A DNA stretch of 12,370 nucleotides. Source: Bacteroidota bacterium. GTDB lineage: Bacteria > Bacteroidota > Ignavibacteria > Tepidaquicellales > Tepidaquicellaceae. The position numbers were made by a program, and so were the translations under genes. Below, one piece after another: positions 7,082-12,370 of this stretch. Position 1 is the first letter of the stretch. Every line of letters begins with the position of its first letter. A model generated the notes under the pieces. The model made no database searches. It was not told the origin of the DNA and was given only the letters and a program-made list of their open reading frames with translations. The stretch covers positions 1 to 12,370 of the forward strand of contig JAEYVS010000174.1 of NCBI GenBank assembly GCA_023429265.1, read 5' to 3'.

Positions 7082-8149
7082 ATGGATTTCATCACAAACA
7101 ACGGGGGTCACTTCTTTACTAATGGAAAGCGTTTCCGGTTCGTAGGATGTAATATGTACGAGCTGGCGTTTATGGAAAGCAAGACCACCGCGCTTATGAT
7201 GGAAGATGCACGTAATGAAGGATTTAAAGTTATTAGGTTCTGGGCATTCGCTCCATTGACACCCGGCAAGCTATCAGAAATCTGCGACAAAGCTAATGAT
7301 CTTGATTTGAGGCTTATCCCCGTGCTTGCTGATAAATGGGGTTATATGCAGGATTATGTAGTAAACGACGAATGGTTCAGAGAAGGTTATAAAAATGGAT
7401 ATCTGAATTATGCCGTTGGAATGGTCTCGGCATTAAAAGACCGTCCTGAGATACTTCTTTGGGAGCTCATTAATGAGCCTGAATCGGATTCGTTTGATGT
7501 ATTTTATGATTTCGCCAAAAAAACATCAGCGAAGCTCAAAGACGCCGCTCCGGATCATCTTTTATCTATAGGAACGATAGGCGGGCTGGGGAGCAAATAC
7601 GGCGGGGAATTCTCACGTTTCAGGACAAAGAACTTTCGCCGGCTTTACGAGATAAAGGAGCTCGATGCTGTTTCCGTTCACGATTACAGCTATGATTCTA
7701 CCGTTCTCGAAAGACTGGATACCCTGAACAGGTTTAAGGGAAAGTATTATATGTCTAAGTTTTACCAGAGGAGTAATTATTATGTAACTTATCTTCCCCT
7801 GGTACTGAAAAGATTATGGCAGAAAAAATTCAATAACATCTTCACAGTTCCTTTTACATTGAAGTGGCTCTGGCGAAGATATATCGACAAGAACATCGAA
7901 ATTGCAAAGCAGCTGAAAAAACCTTTTTATCTCGGAGAAATCGGATACAAGAATGATTTGAAGCTTGACAGGAAAAAGATAATCGATAATGAGATACAGC
8001 GGTATTTTAAAAAAGATATTGATGGATATCTGCTCTGGTCATTTGAGGCGCAGGGCTGGTCAAAAGACGGACATAACTACGGATTCACGCAAAGAGATGG
8101 ATTTAAAGAAATAATTCAAAAATACAATAAACAACTGGAGTCAGAATGA
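7082..8149 (+). CDS. GH5-like glycoside hydrolase (mannanase/cellulase type), cytosolic
   Basis: This 355-residue protein looks like a clan GH-A (beta/alpha)8 glycosidase, closest in feel to GH5 mannan endo-1,4-beta-mannosidases. The start, FFTNGKRFRFVGCNMYELAF, is the family opening. LLWELINEPES carries the acid/base E132 after N131. VSVHDYS gives H200. FYLGEIGY carries the nucleophile E286, and YLLWSFEAQGWS (W319) closes the active site. There is no signal peptide or lipobox, so it should act in the cytosol on imported or lipid-linked sugars. Residues 218-272 form a basic, aromatic insert (KGKYYMSKFYQRSNYYVTY, later LKRLWQKKF and LKWLWRRY) that looks amphipathic and could bind a membrane or an anionic glycan. 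The stop overlaps the next ATG as ATGA, so it is coupled to the PIG-L deacetylase. The fold call is strong; the substrate is unknown. Confidence 0.87.
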   Translation: MDFITNNGGHFFTNGKRFRFVGCNMYELAFMESKTTALMMEDARNEGFKVIRFWAFAPLTPGKLSEICDKANDLDLRLIPVLADKWGYMQDYVVNDEWFREGYKNGYLNYAVGMVSALKDRPEILLWELINEPESDSFDVFYDFAKKTSAKLKDAAPDHLLSIGTIGGLGSKYGGEFSRFRTKNFRRLYEIKELDAVSVHDYSYDSTVLERLDTLNRFKGKYYMSKFYQRSNYYVTYLPLVLKRLWQKKFNNIFTVPFTLKWLWRRYIDKNIEIAKQLKKPFYLGEIGYKNDLKLDRKKIIDNEIQRYFKKDIDGYLLWSFEAQGWSKDGHNYGFTQRDGFKEIIQKYNKQLESE

Positions 8150-8865
8150 AGATAATGTATGTATTCCCCCACCCGGATGATGAGTCATTCGGACCCGCGC
8201 TGGGAATGTCAGCGCAGATGCGTGCCGGACACGAAGTTTACCTGCTCACCACCACAAAAGGCGGAGCAACAAAACAGCGCCATAAGCTGGGTTTATCTAT
8301 TGAGGAAATGGGCGAAGTAAGATACAAGGAAATGCTCGATGTCGAAAAGGTATTGGGGCTTGCCGGAATGACCGTTCTTGATATGCCGGACAGCGGTATG
8401 AAGGAAATGGATCCCAGAGAAATAGAGAAAATGGTGAAAGCAGAGATCGAGAAAGTTCAGCCGGATATTTTAGTGACCTACCCTGTACACGGGATAAGCG
8501 GGTTTCACGATCACCTGGTAATACACGCGGTAATGAAAAGGCTTTACCTGCAGATGAAGGATGAAGGGGCTGATTATATTAAAAGACTCGCGTTCTTTAC
8601 CCTGAACGAAGAAGGGGCAAAAAAAGCAAACGAGAAGAATATTTTTAATATAAGCTCATCACCTGACGAATTAATCGACTGCGCGATGCCCATCACCGAT
8701 GAAGACAAGCAGAAAATGAGAGATGCACTGATGTGCTATAAAACCTACCAGGAAACCATAGCCAATACCGGGATTATGGATTTGCAGGGTGATAAAGCTT
8801 ACTATGAATTTTACAGGGAGGATTTTAATCCGCCTCTTGATGATATAACGAAAGAATTAAATTAA
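8146..8865 (+). CDS. PIG-L/LmbE family N-acetylglucosamine-type deacetylase
   Basis: This 239-residue protein opens with MKIMYVFPHPDDESFG, the zinc-binding HPDDE motif of the PIG-L/LmbE superfamily (MshB, BshB, GlcNAc-PI deacetylases). H9 and D12 are the expected zinc ligands and D11 the general base. The third ligand should be H123 in ISGFHDHLVIH (117-127), where the more usual GHPDH reads GFHDH. The family removes N-acetyl groups from GlcNAc-containing small molecules or glycolipids. It is translated from an ATGA overlap with the GH5-like gene and has a GGAG ribosome binding site inside that gene (8137-8140). Together they suggest consecutive steps on one glycan. A bacillithiol role (BshB) is possible, but no bshA or bshC is nearby. 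No signal peptide is present, so it is cytosolic. Confidence 0.92.
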   Translation: MKIMYVFPHPDDESFGPALGMSAQMRAGHEVYLLTTTKGGATKQRHKLGLSIEEMGEVRYKEMLDVEKVLGLAGMTVLDMPDSGMKEMDPREIEKMVKAEIEKVQPDILVTYPVHGISGFHDHLVIHAVMKRLYLQMKDEGADYIKRLAFFTLNEEGAKKANEKNIFNISSSPDELIDCAMPITDEDKQKMRDALMCYKTYQETIANTGIMDLQGDKAYYEFYREDFNPPLDDITKELN

Positions 8866-8874
8866 TTTACGGAA

Positions 8875-9867
8875 ATGAAAATAATCGATAATAAAGGAAT
8901 TACCGACCCAACGATTAACCTCGCGCTTGAAGAGTATTGCGTTAGAAACCTTGACTTTGAAAACAAGAACTATCTGCTTTTCTATATAAATGAACCTTCG
9001 ATAATAATCGGCAAGCACCAGAATACTATCGAAGAAATTAACTCCGAATACGTTAAAGCGAAGAATATACACGTAGTAAGAAGGGTTTCCGGCGGCGGCA
9101 CGGTATACCACGATCACGGTAATCTGAATTTCAGCTTTATGACAAAATATGACGTTTCGAGTTTGCACAATTTTAAAAAATTCACTCAGCCGGTCATAGA
9201 TACGCTTAAGGAAATGGGCATAAATGCTGAGCTCAGCGGCAGGAATGATATTGTAGTGGACGGCAGGAAAATATCCGGCAATGCTCAGTTCTCAAACACT
9301 AAATCAATGCTCAGCCACGGGACATTGCTTTTCAAATCTGCAATAGAGGACGTAGTAGAAGCACTGAATGTAAAGCTTGATAAGATTGAGAGTAAGGGAA
9401 TAAAGTCTGTCAGAAGCAGGGTAGCAAACATAACAGAGTTTCTGGCTGAAGTCATCACGATTGAAGAGTTTAAAGAAAGGCTCATAAAAAAGATTTTTGA
9501 GAATGAGCCCTCTTCTGTTCACGAGCTGAATGAAGATGAGTGGGCAAAGGTGTACAAACTCTCGGAAGAAAAGTACAGGAACTGGGACTGGAATTACGGC
9601 AGGTCACCGGAATTTAATCTCCAGAAAATAAACCGCTTCGAGTTCGGGCAAATAGACATCAGACTCCAGGTTAAAGACGGCATAATCGCTGATATCAAAA
9701 TTTATGGTGATTTTCTCGCTCACGGTGAACTCAAGGAAGTTGAGGACTTATTAGTGGGAGCTAAATATGAGGAAGCTGAATTAACGAGGATTCTCGATGG
9801 CATAGATATGCAGCATTACTTTGGTCCGGTTACTTCCGCTGATTTCGTTAAGTTTATGTTGTATTAA
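8875..9867 (+). CDS. lplA: Lipoate-protein ligase A
   Basis: At 330 residues this has the full length of bacterial LplA/LplJ ligases, including the C-terminal accessory domain (about 250-330). It activates free lipoate with ATP and attaches it to the lysine of lipoyl domains in pyruvate and 2-oxoglutarate dehydrogenases and GcvH. Visible motifs are IIIGKHQNTIEEIN near 43-56, the lipoyl-AMP binding loop RRVSGGGTVYHDHGNLN (69-85), the catalytic-lysine region RKISGNAQ with K132, and the LSHGTLLF segment (H148-G149-T150). It starts 9 bases after the deacetylase stop on the same strand, so it is probably the last gene of the GH5/PIG-L operon, though its job is unrelated to glycans. I see no inactivating change. 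It lacks a signal peptide and acts in the cytosol. Confidence 0.95.
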   Translation: MKIIDNKGITDPTINLALEEYCVRNLDFENKNYLLFYINEPSIIIGKHQNTIEEINSEYVKAKNIHVVRRVSGGGTVYHDHGNLNFSFMTKYDVSSLHNFKKFTQPVIDTLKEMGINAELSGRNDIVVDGRKISGNAQFSNTKSMLSHGTLLFKSAIEDVVEALNVKLDKIESKGIKSVRSRVANITEFLAEVITIEEFKERLIKKIFENEPSSVHELNEDEWAKVYKLSEEKYRNWDWNYGRSPEFNLQKINRFEFGQIDIRLQVKDGIIADIKIYGDFLAHGELKEVEDLLVGAKYEEAELTRILDGIDMQHYFGPVTSADFVKFMLY

Positions 9868-9869
9868 GT

Positions 9870-9890
9870 TCAATTTGGTATAAAAATTGA
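9870..9890 (+). other. AT-rich hairpin just after lplA
   Basis: TCAATTT and AAATTGA form a 7-bp stem around GGTATAA, starting 3 bases after the lplA stop. There is no T tract behind it, so it is at best a weak terminator or an mRNA 3' end. A second imperfect inverted repeat follows at 9922-9951 (AGGT, GAGTTT / AAACTC, ACCT). Confidence 0.3.
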
Positions 9891-10056
9891 CTTATATATT
9901 ATATGTGAATTGAAAGTCTTGAGGTGTTTAGAGTTTGTTTAAAACTCACCTGCACGTAAATCGCTTTAATTCACAGATTTAGAACGAAAAAATTTTATTA
10001 ATTCATACCCAAGCATAATTTAAACAGATCCTGGTATGCATTACTGCGCATGTGGG

Positions 10057-10070
10057 TAGTATCCATACTA
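10057..10070. promoter_or_regulatory. Short palindrome upstream of the TPR lipoprotein gene
   Basis: TAGTATCCATACTA is a perfect inverted repeat with six-base arms and a two-base centre, too tight for an RNA hairpin but suited to a dimeric DNA-binding protein. It lies 19 bases before the ATG at 10090. No regulator is identified. The rest of the 222-base gap between lplA and this gene shows no open frame of note. Confidence 0.3.
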
Positions 10071-10089
10071 TACTTTTAATACAATTATT

Positions 10090-10878
10090 ATGAAAATGAA
10101 TACGGGAAAGTATTACCTGATTTTTACTCTCAATCTTCTTCTTTTTATTGTCCTGTTAGTATCCGGATGCTCAGATTCAAAAGACCCCGCCGTTACTGTC
10201 GAGGTCGACGAAGGAAAGCTCGGTCAGCAGACAATGCTTGGTGAAAACCAGCAGCCTTATTATGACAGTACTGATGTCTACGGAAAAGGATATTATGATT
10301 ACCAGGATACGCTTGACACATTCCACGATGGATACAATATTCCAAGAGACAGCATTTACAAGGTGTATAATGTTCACGCCTGGCAGAGAGATAACTACCT
10401 GCAGAATGATACACTCAGCCCAATAGCTTCGCTGGACAGGGGAAACCACCTTCAAAATATTAAGCTGTATGAGCAGGCTATCGAAGATTACAACAGGTAC
10501 ATAGCAGTAGTAAAAACCAATAATTCCGCGTACCACAATAGAGGCAATGCTCACGAGAGACTGAAGCATTACCAGCTTGCTCTCAGAGATTATGATACCG
10601 CGATAATGATAAGACCTGATGATACCATAGCTTATTTTAATAAAGGAGTGGTATATGACTATCTTCAGCAGTATGATTCATCACTTGCAATGTACACAAA
10701 GGTTATGGAGATCGACCCAAGGCTTGCTAAGACTTATTACAATAGAGGTGTGGTATATAAGATGATTGGCAAATACCGTGAAGCAATGAAGGACTGGGAA
10801 ATGGCAATGAAGCTCAACCCAAGATACATACCCGAATTAACCAAAGAAATTGACCGCATAAAGGTCTTCTACAAGTAA
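10090..10878 (+). CDS. TPR-repeat lipoprotein
   Basis: This 262-residue protein has a lipoprotein signal with the lipobox LVSGC, so C27 should be lipidated and the protein membrane-anchored outside the cytosol. Residues 28-110 are acidic and Tyr/Asp-rich (YYDSTDVYGKGYYDYQDTLD), with no domain I recognise. From about 114 come four tetratricopeptide repeats: SLDRGNHLQNIKLYEQAIED (114-144), AYHNRGNAHERLKHYQLALR (147-178), AYFNKGVVYDYLQQYDSSLA (181-211) and TYYNRGVVYKMIGKYREAMK (215-245). Such proteins scaffold complexes in the envelope; the partners are unknown. The gene stands alone, with a palindrome upstream and a strong terminator 35 bases downstream. The start at 10090 is taken because it begins the signal peptide; the ATG two codons later is an alternative. 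Confidence 0.9.
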   Translation: MKMNTGKYYLIFTLNLLLFIVLLVSGCSDSKDPAVTVEVDEGKLGQQTMLGENQQPYYDSTDVYGKGYYDYQDTLDTFHDGYNIPRDSIYKVYNVHAWQRDNYLQNDTLSPIASLDRGNHLQNIKLYEQAIEDYNRYIAVVKTNNSAYHNRGNAHERLKHYQLALRDYDTAIMIRPDDTIAYFNKGVVYDYLQQYDSSLAMYTKVMEIDPRLAKTYYNRGVVYKMIGKYREAMKDWEMAMKLNPRYIPELTKEIDRIKVFYK

Positions 10879-10913
10879 ACATTAGACATAACTCTCTTCT
10901 ATATATAGTAACT

Positions 10914-10941
10914 AAGGGTATCCTGGCAGATACCCTTTTTT
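10914..10941 (+). terminator. Rho-independent terminator after the TPR lipoprotein gene
   Basis: AAGGGTATC and GATACCCTT form a perfect 9-bp stem around CTGGCA, followed by a run of T. It lies 35 bases after the stop at 10878. Confidence 0.93.
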
Positions 10942-10970
10942 ATTGCGTGGAATATCTCATTTCAAACCCT

Positions 10971-10996
10971 CGTTCCCAAATTCCGATTTGGGAACG
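10971..10996. repeat. REP-like palindromic unit
   Basis: CGTTCCCAAAT and ATTTGGGAACG form a perfect 11-bp stem around TCCG. The core GTTCCCAA...TTGGGAAC closely resembles dispersed GTTCCCA/TGGGAAC palindromes that I recall from intergenic regions of many unrelated bacteria, which are thought to be moved by REP-associated tyrosine (Y1) transposases. There is no T tract, so it is not a terminator. Only one copy is present in this window. It sits between two terminators, in the 383-base gene-free stretch 10879-11261. The rest of that stretch holds only short inverted repeats (CTACT/AGTAG at about 11065-11080, CATCTT/AAGATG at about 11119-11136) and no convincing gene. Confidence 0.65.
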
Positions 10997-11195
10997 CAAA
11001 GCTCCTTTTTCATTCCCTGTAAACTTATTTAATATTTTCCGCCTGACCACTGTCCACCTTGATACTACTATCTGAGTAGCCTTTGAATGAACCTCATAAG
11101 GAAATATCAGACTGTGGCATCTTCTCCTAAGATGATAATCCTCTTGTCTGCTATGGTACTTAATATGAATATTAGTGTGGGAGTAATGGGGGTAT

Positions 11196-11225
11196 AAAAA
11201 AAAGGTATTCAAATGAATACCTTTT
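11196..11225 (-). terminator. Terminator for the minus-strand membrane protein gene
   Basis: AAAAGGTATTC and GAATACCTTTT form an 11-bp stem around AAAT. On the minus strand the stem is followed by eight T (11203-11196), placing it about 37 bases after the stop at 11262. On the plus strand the tail is only four T, so it could also act as a weak backstop for the TPR gene. Confidence 0.9.
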
Positions 11226-11261
11226 AAACTTTAATATGTATTTTACCTTAGCGCTGCTCTC

Positions 11262-11738
11262 TTATCTCTGTTCTATCGACCAGTCGCCTTCAGTATTTAC
11301 TTCTATTAGATAGGGACCGGTATAAGGGACATCTATGGATTGAACAAACTCAAATGGTCCCTGCTGGTCTGTAATGATTCTATGCTCAGTTCTGTCGTTG
11401 GTTTTGATCGTCATCTCGAAATTCTTATCTCCTTTATAAACAACAGCAAATTTAGCTCTGTGTTCTTTTTGTAGGTCGATGATCAGTTCACGAGATCCTT
11501 CATACGTATATATCATCCTGTACTGCTTTATCTCTTCAAGGGGCGGATAAGTTACCGATTCTTTTGTTCCTACATTGGAAACTATGGTATTCTCGTTAGC
11601 GTTTATGTAAGTCGAATTGTACCACGGCGCAAGGACTATCAGCCACACTGCTATGATGGCAACCTCTATGACTATTGATAAAATTACTTTAACTGTATTG
11701 CTCATTTTTTTGGAATTAGAATTGGCTGAATCTTGCAT
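11262..11738 (-). CDS. Small single-span membrane protein of unknown function
   Basis: This encodes 158 residues. Residues 1-15 are polar (MQDSANSNSKKMSNT). Residues 16-39 form one membrane span (VKVILSIVIEVAIIAVWLIV). About 118 residues follow, rich in predicted strands and probably outside the cytosol: YRMIYTYEGSRELIIDL, AKFAVVYKGDKNFEMTIKT, and a last repeat ending YLIEVNTEGDWSIEQR. The pattern suggests a small beta-sandwich on a membrane anchor. I do not recognise the family. The ATG at 11738 gives the longest form; M12 at 11705 is an equally possible start, with an A-rich leader just before it. The gene is monocistronic, convergent with the TPR lipoprotein gene and closed by its own terminator. 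The 269 bases between it and the tRNA show no gene; they contain the palindrome CATCCG-G-CGGATG at about 11894-11906. Confidence 0.8.
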   Translation of the reverse strand: MQDSANSNSKKMSNTVKVILSIVIEVAIIAVWLIVLAPWYNSTYINANENTIVSNVGTKESVTYPPLEEIKQYRMIYTYEGSRELIIDLQKEHRAKFAVVYKGDKNFEMTIKTNDRTEHRIITDQQGPFEFVQSIDVPYTGPYLIEVNTEGDWSIEQR

Positions 11739-12007
11739 TAATATAGAAATTTTAAAATTAAATTAAAACCCTACGGAAATGAGTATTACCGCCCGGGTAT
11801 AATATAAATTACAATTTTCGTGCCAATAAGCACCCAAATTTGGAGATTTAAATGAAAGTTTATACAGCATTTGAATAGTGGCAAAGATGGTACATCCGGC
11901 GGATGCATTTAATATAATAGCCTTGTAACTATATATTAACTTAAGATATTATGTTTAATAGTATGGAAAAAGACCGTTAAAAATTGTAAATTGATGACTT
12001 GTTGGAT

Positions 12008-12093
12008 GCCCGGGTGGCGGAATTGGTAGACGCGCAGGACTTAAAATCCTGTTGCCTGCAAGGGCAGTACCGGTTCGACCCCGGTCCCGGGTA
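12008..12093 (+). tRNA. tRNA-Leu (anticodon UAA)
   Basis: An 86-base class II tRNA folds cleanly. The acceptor arm is GCCCGGG/CCCGGGT (12008-12014 with 12086-12092), with discriminator A at 12093. The D arm contains GGAATTGGTAGACGC. The anticodon stem CAGGA/TCCTG encloses the loop CTTAAAA, so the anticodon is TAA at 12042-12044. A long variable arm (TGCC...GGGCA) follows, then a T arm of ACCGG/CCGGT around TTCGACC. The long variable arm and the TAA anticodon give leucine, reading UUA and UUG codons. The 3' CCA is not encoded and must be added by the CCA-adding enzyme. Confidence 0.97.
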
Positions 12094-12101
12094 CTTCATT
12101 C

Positions 12102-12136
12102 AAAAAAGCCTGATTCTTTTAGAGTCAGGCTTTTTT
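12102..12136 (+). terminator. Rho-independent terminator after tRNA-Leu
   Basis: GCCTGATTC and GAGTCAGGC pair (one T-G wobble) around TTTTA, extended by AAAAAA/TTTTTT on the outside. It begins 8 bases after the tRNA. The A tract on the left makes it potentially bidirectional, so it could also stop transcription from the minus-strand gene at 12237. Confidence 0.93.
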
Positions 12137-12140
12137 ATTT

Positions 12141-12158
12141 GGGCAGTATCGGTTCGAC
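12141..12158 (+). repeat. Partial direct copy of the tRNA-Leu variable/T arm
   Basis: GGGCAGTATCGGTTCGAC matches tRNA-Leu bases 12062-12079 at 17 of 18 positions, 79 bases downstream and in the same orientation. The copy does not extend through the acceptor end. It may be a remnant of recombination at the tRNA gene or of a lost tRNA copy. Confidence 0.55.
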
Positions 12159-12206
12159 TTCCCGACAAATCGAAGGAATCCCAGCGCATAAATTTAACAA
12201 ACCTGG

Positions 12207-12222
12207 CCCCGTGGAAACGGGG
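12207..12222 (-). other. Hairpin downstream of the minus-strand T9SS gene
   Basis: CCCCGT and ACGGGG form a 6-bp stem around GGAA, 15 bases after the minus-strand stop at 12237. Read on the minus strand it is followed by CCAGGTTTGTT rather than a T tract, so it is at best a weak terminator. Confidence 0.35.
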
Positions 12223-12236
12223 GTTGATAAAACTTT

Positions 12237-12370
12237 TTATTTCACCAGCACCATACGTTTTGTTTCAACAAAACTGCCTGCTTCGATCTTATAGAAATAA
12301 ACGCCGCTGGATAAATTAAATCCATTAAATGATACCGAATGATTTCCGGCTGTCTTCAGTTCATTTACAA
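12237..12370 (-). CDS. T9SS cargo protein, C-terminal sorting domain only (5' part outside window)
   Basis: The minus-strand frame enters at 12370 and ends with TAA at 12237-12239. The readable 43 residues include VNELKTAGNHSVSFNGFNLS, then SGVYFYKIEAGSFVETKRMV and LVK. The SGVYFYKIEAG...TKRMVLVK pattern is the end of a T9SS type A sorting domain, the signal that sends proteins through the type IX system to the cell surface. The cargo domain lies beyond the window, so its function is unknown. A second T9SS tail in the window supports a working type IX system in this organism. Confidence 0.9.
   Translation of the reverse strand, partial: VNELKTAGNHSVSFNGFNLSSGVYFYKIEAGSFVETKRMVLVK

Noticed and set aside
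10177..10569. Several open frames inside the TPR lipoprotein gene on both strands
   Set aside because: They overlap a gene with a lipobox and four TPR repeats and have no domain evidence.
11087..11197. 36-codon plus-strand frame with a hydrophobic middle
   Set aside because: No ribosome binding site, no recognisable family, and it ends inside a terminator; nothing beyond an open frame supports it.
10940..11212. 90-codon minus-strand open frame
   Set aside because: It runs through the TPR-gene terminator stem, the REP-like palindrome and the opposite terminator. Its GALRSQIGIWERGF part is just the palindrome translated.
11852..11878. Eight-codon frame with a good GGAG upstream (MKVYTAFE), possible leader peptide
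   Set aside because: No downstream plus-strand coding gene for it to regulate; the next plus-strand feature is a tRNA.
11999..12319. Plus-strand open frames across the tRNA (106 and 80 codons)
   Set aside because: They translate the tRNA, its terminator and the antisense of the T9SS tail.
1..12370. CRISPR array, insertion sequence, integrase or riboswitch
   Set aside because: No regularly spaced repeats, transposase or integrase motifs, or recognisable riboswitch core were seen. The AT-rich gene has no terminal repeats that I could find.

Overview
The window looks like chromosomal DNA from the Bacteroidota/Chlorobiota/Ignavibacteriota lineage, most likely an Ignavibacteria-type organism. 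Two genes end in a type IX secretion (T9SS) type A sorting domain, and one carries the linker YQNYPNPFNPSTKI that is very common in Ignavibacteria. A DUF4199 membrane protein is present, and most starts lack a clear Shine-Dalgarno sequence. The taxonomic call is inference from these traits.

Layout. (1) Bases 1-2300, all on the minus strand: a secreted DUF1028 protein with a T9SS tail, broken by a one-base frameshift; a small membrane-anchored LuxR-type regulator; a DUF4199 membrane protein; and the start of a secreted DUF1579-like protein. (2) Bases 2402-4135, minus strand: a very AT-rich orphan gene for a 577-residue protein of unknown family with a credible PD-(D/E)XK nuclease core. Its composition is unlike everything around it and it is the best candidate here for a transferred, undescribed (possibly defence) gene. 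(3) Bases 4189-7057, plus strand: a TetR/WHG regulator with a perfect palindromic operator candidate, then a LivJ-like binding lipoprotein and a LivH-like permease. A strong terminator closes this unit before any livM, livG or livF. (4) Bases 7082-9867, plus strand: a tight operon of a cytosolic GH5-like glycosidase, a PIG-L/LmbE deacetylase (ATGA overlap) and a lipoate-protein ligase. (5) Bases 10090-10941: a TPR lipoprotein with its own terminator. (6) Bases 10943-11738: a gene-free stretch holding a REP-like palindrome and a terminator for a convergent minus-strand gene, which encodes a small single-span membrane protein. (7) Bases 12008-12370: tRNA-Leu(UAA) with a terminator, a near-exact copy of part of that tRNA 79 bp downstream, and the 3' end of another T9SS cargo gene on the minus strand.

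How the parts fit. The TetR-LivJH unit is a regulated uptake module that must borrow its second permease and ATPases from elsewhere. The GH5/PIG-L pair suggests intracellular processing of an N-acetylated glycan or glycoconjugate, but the substrate cannot be read from the sequence. No transposase, integrase, CRISPR array or complete known defence system is visible.
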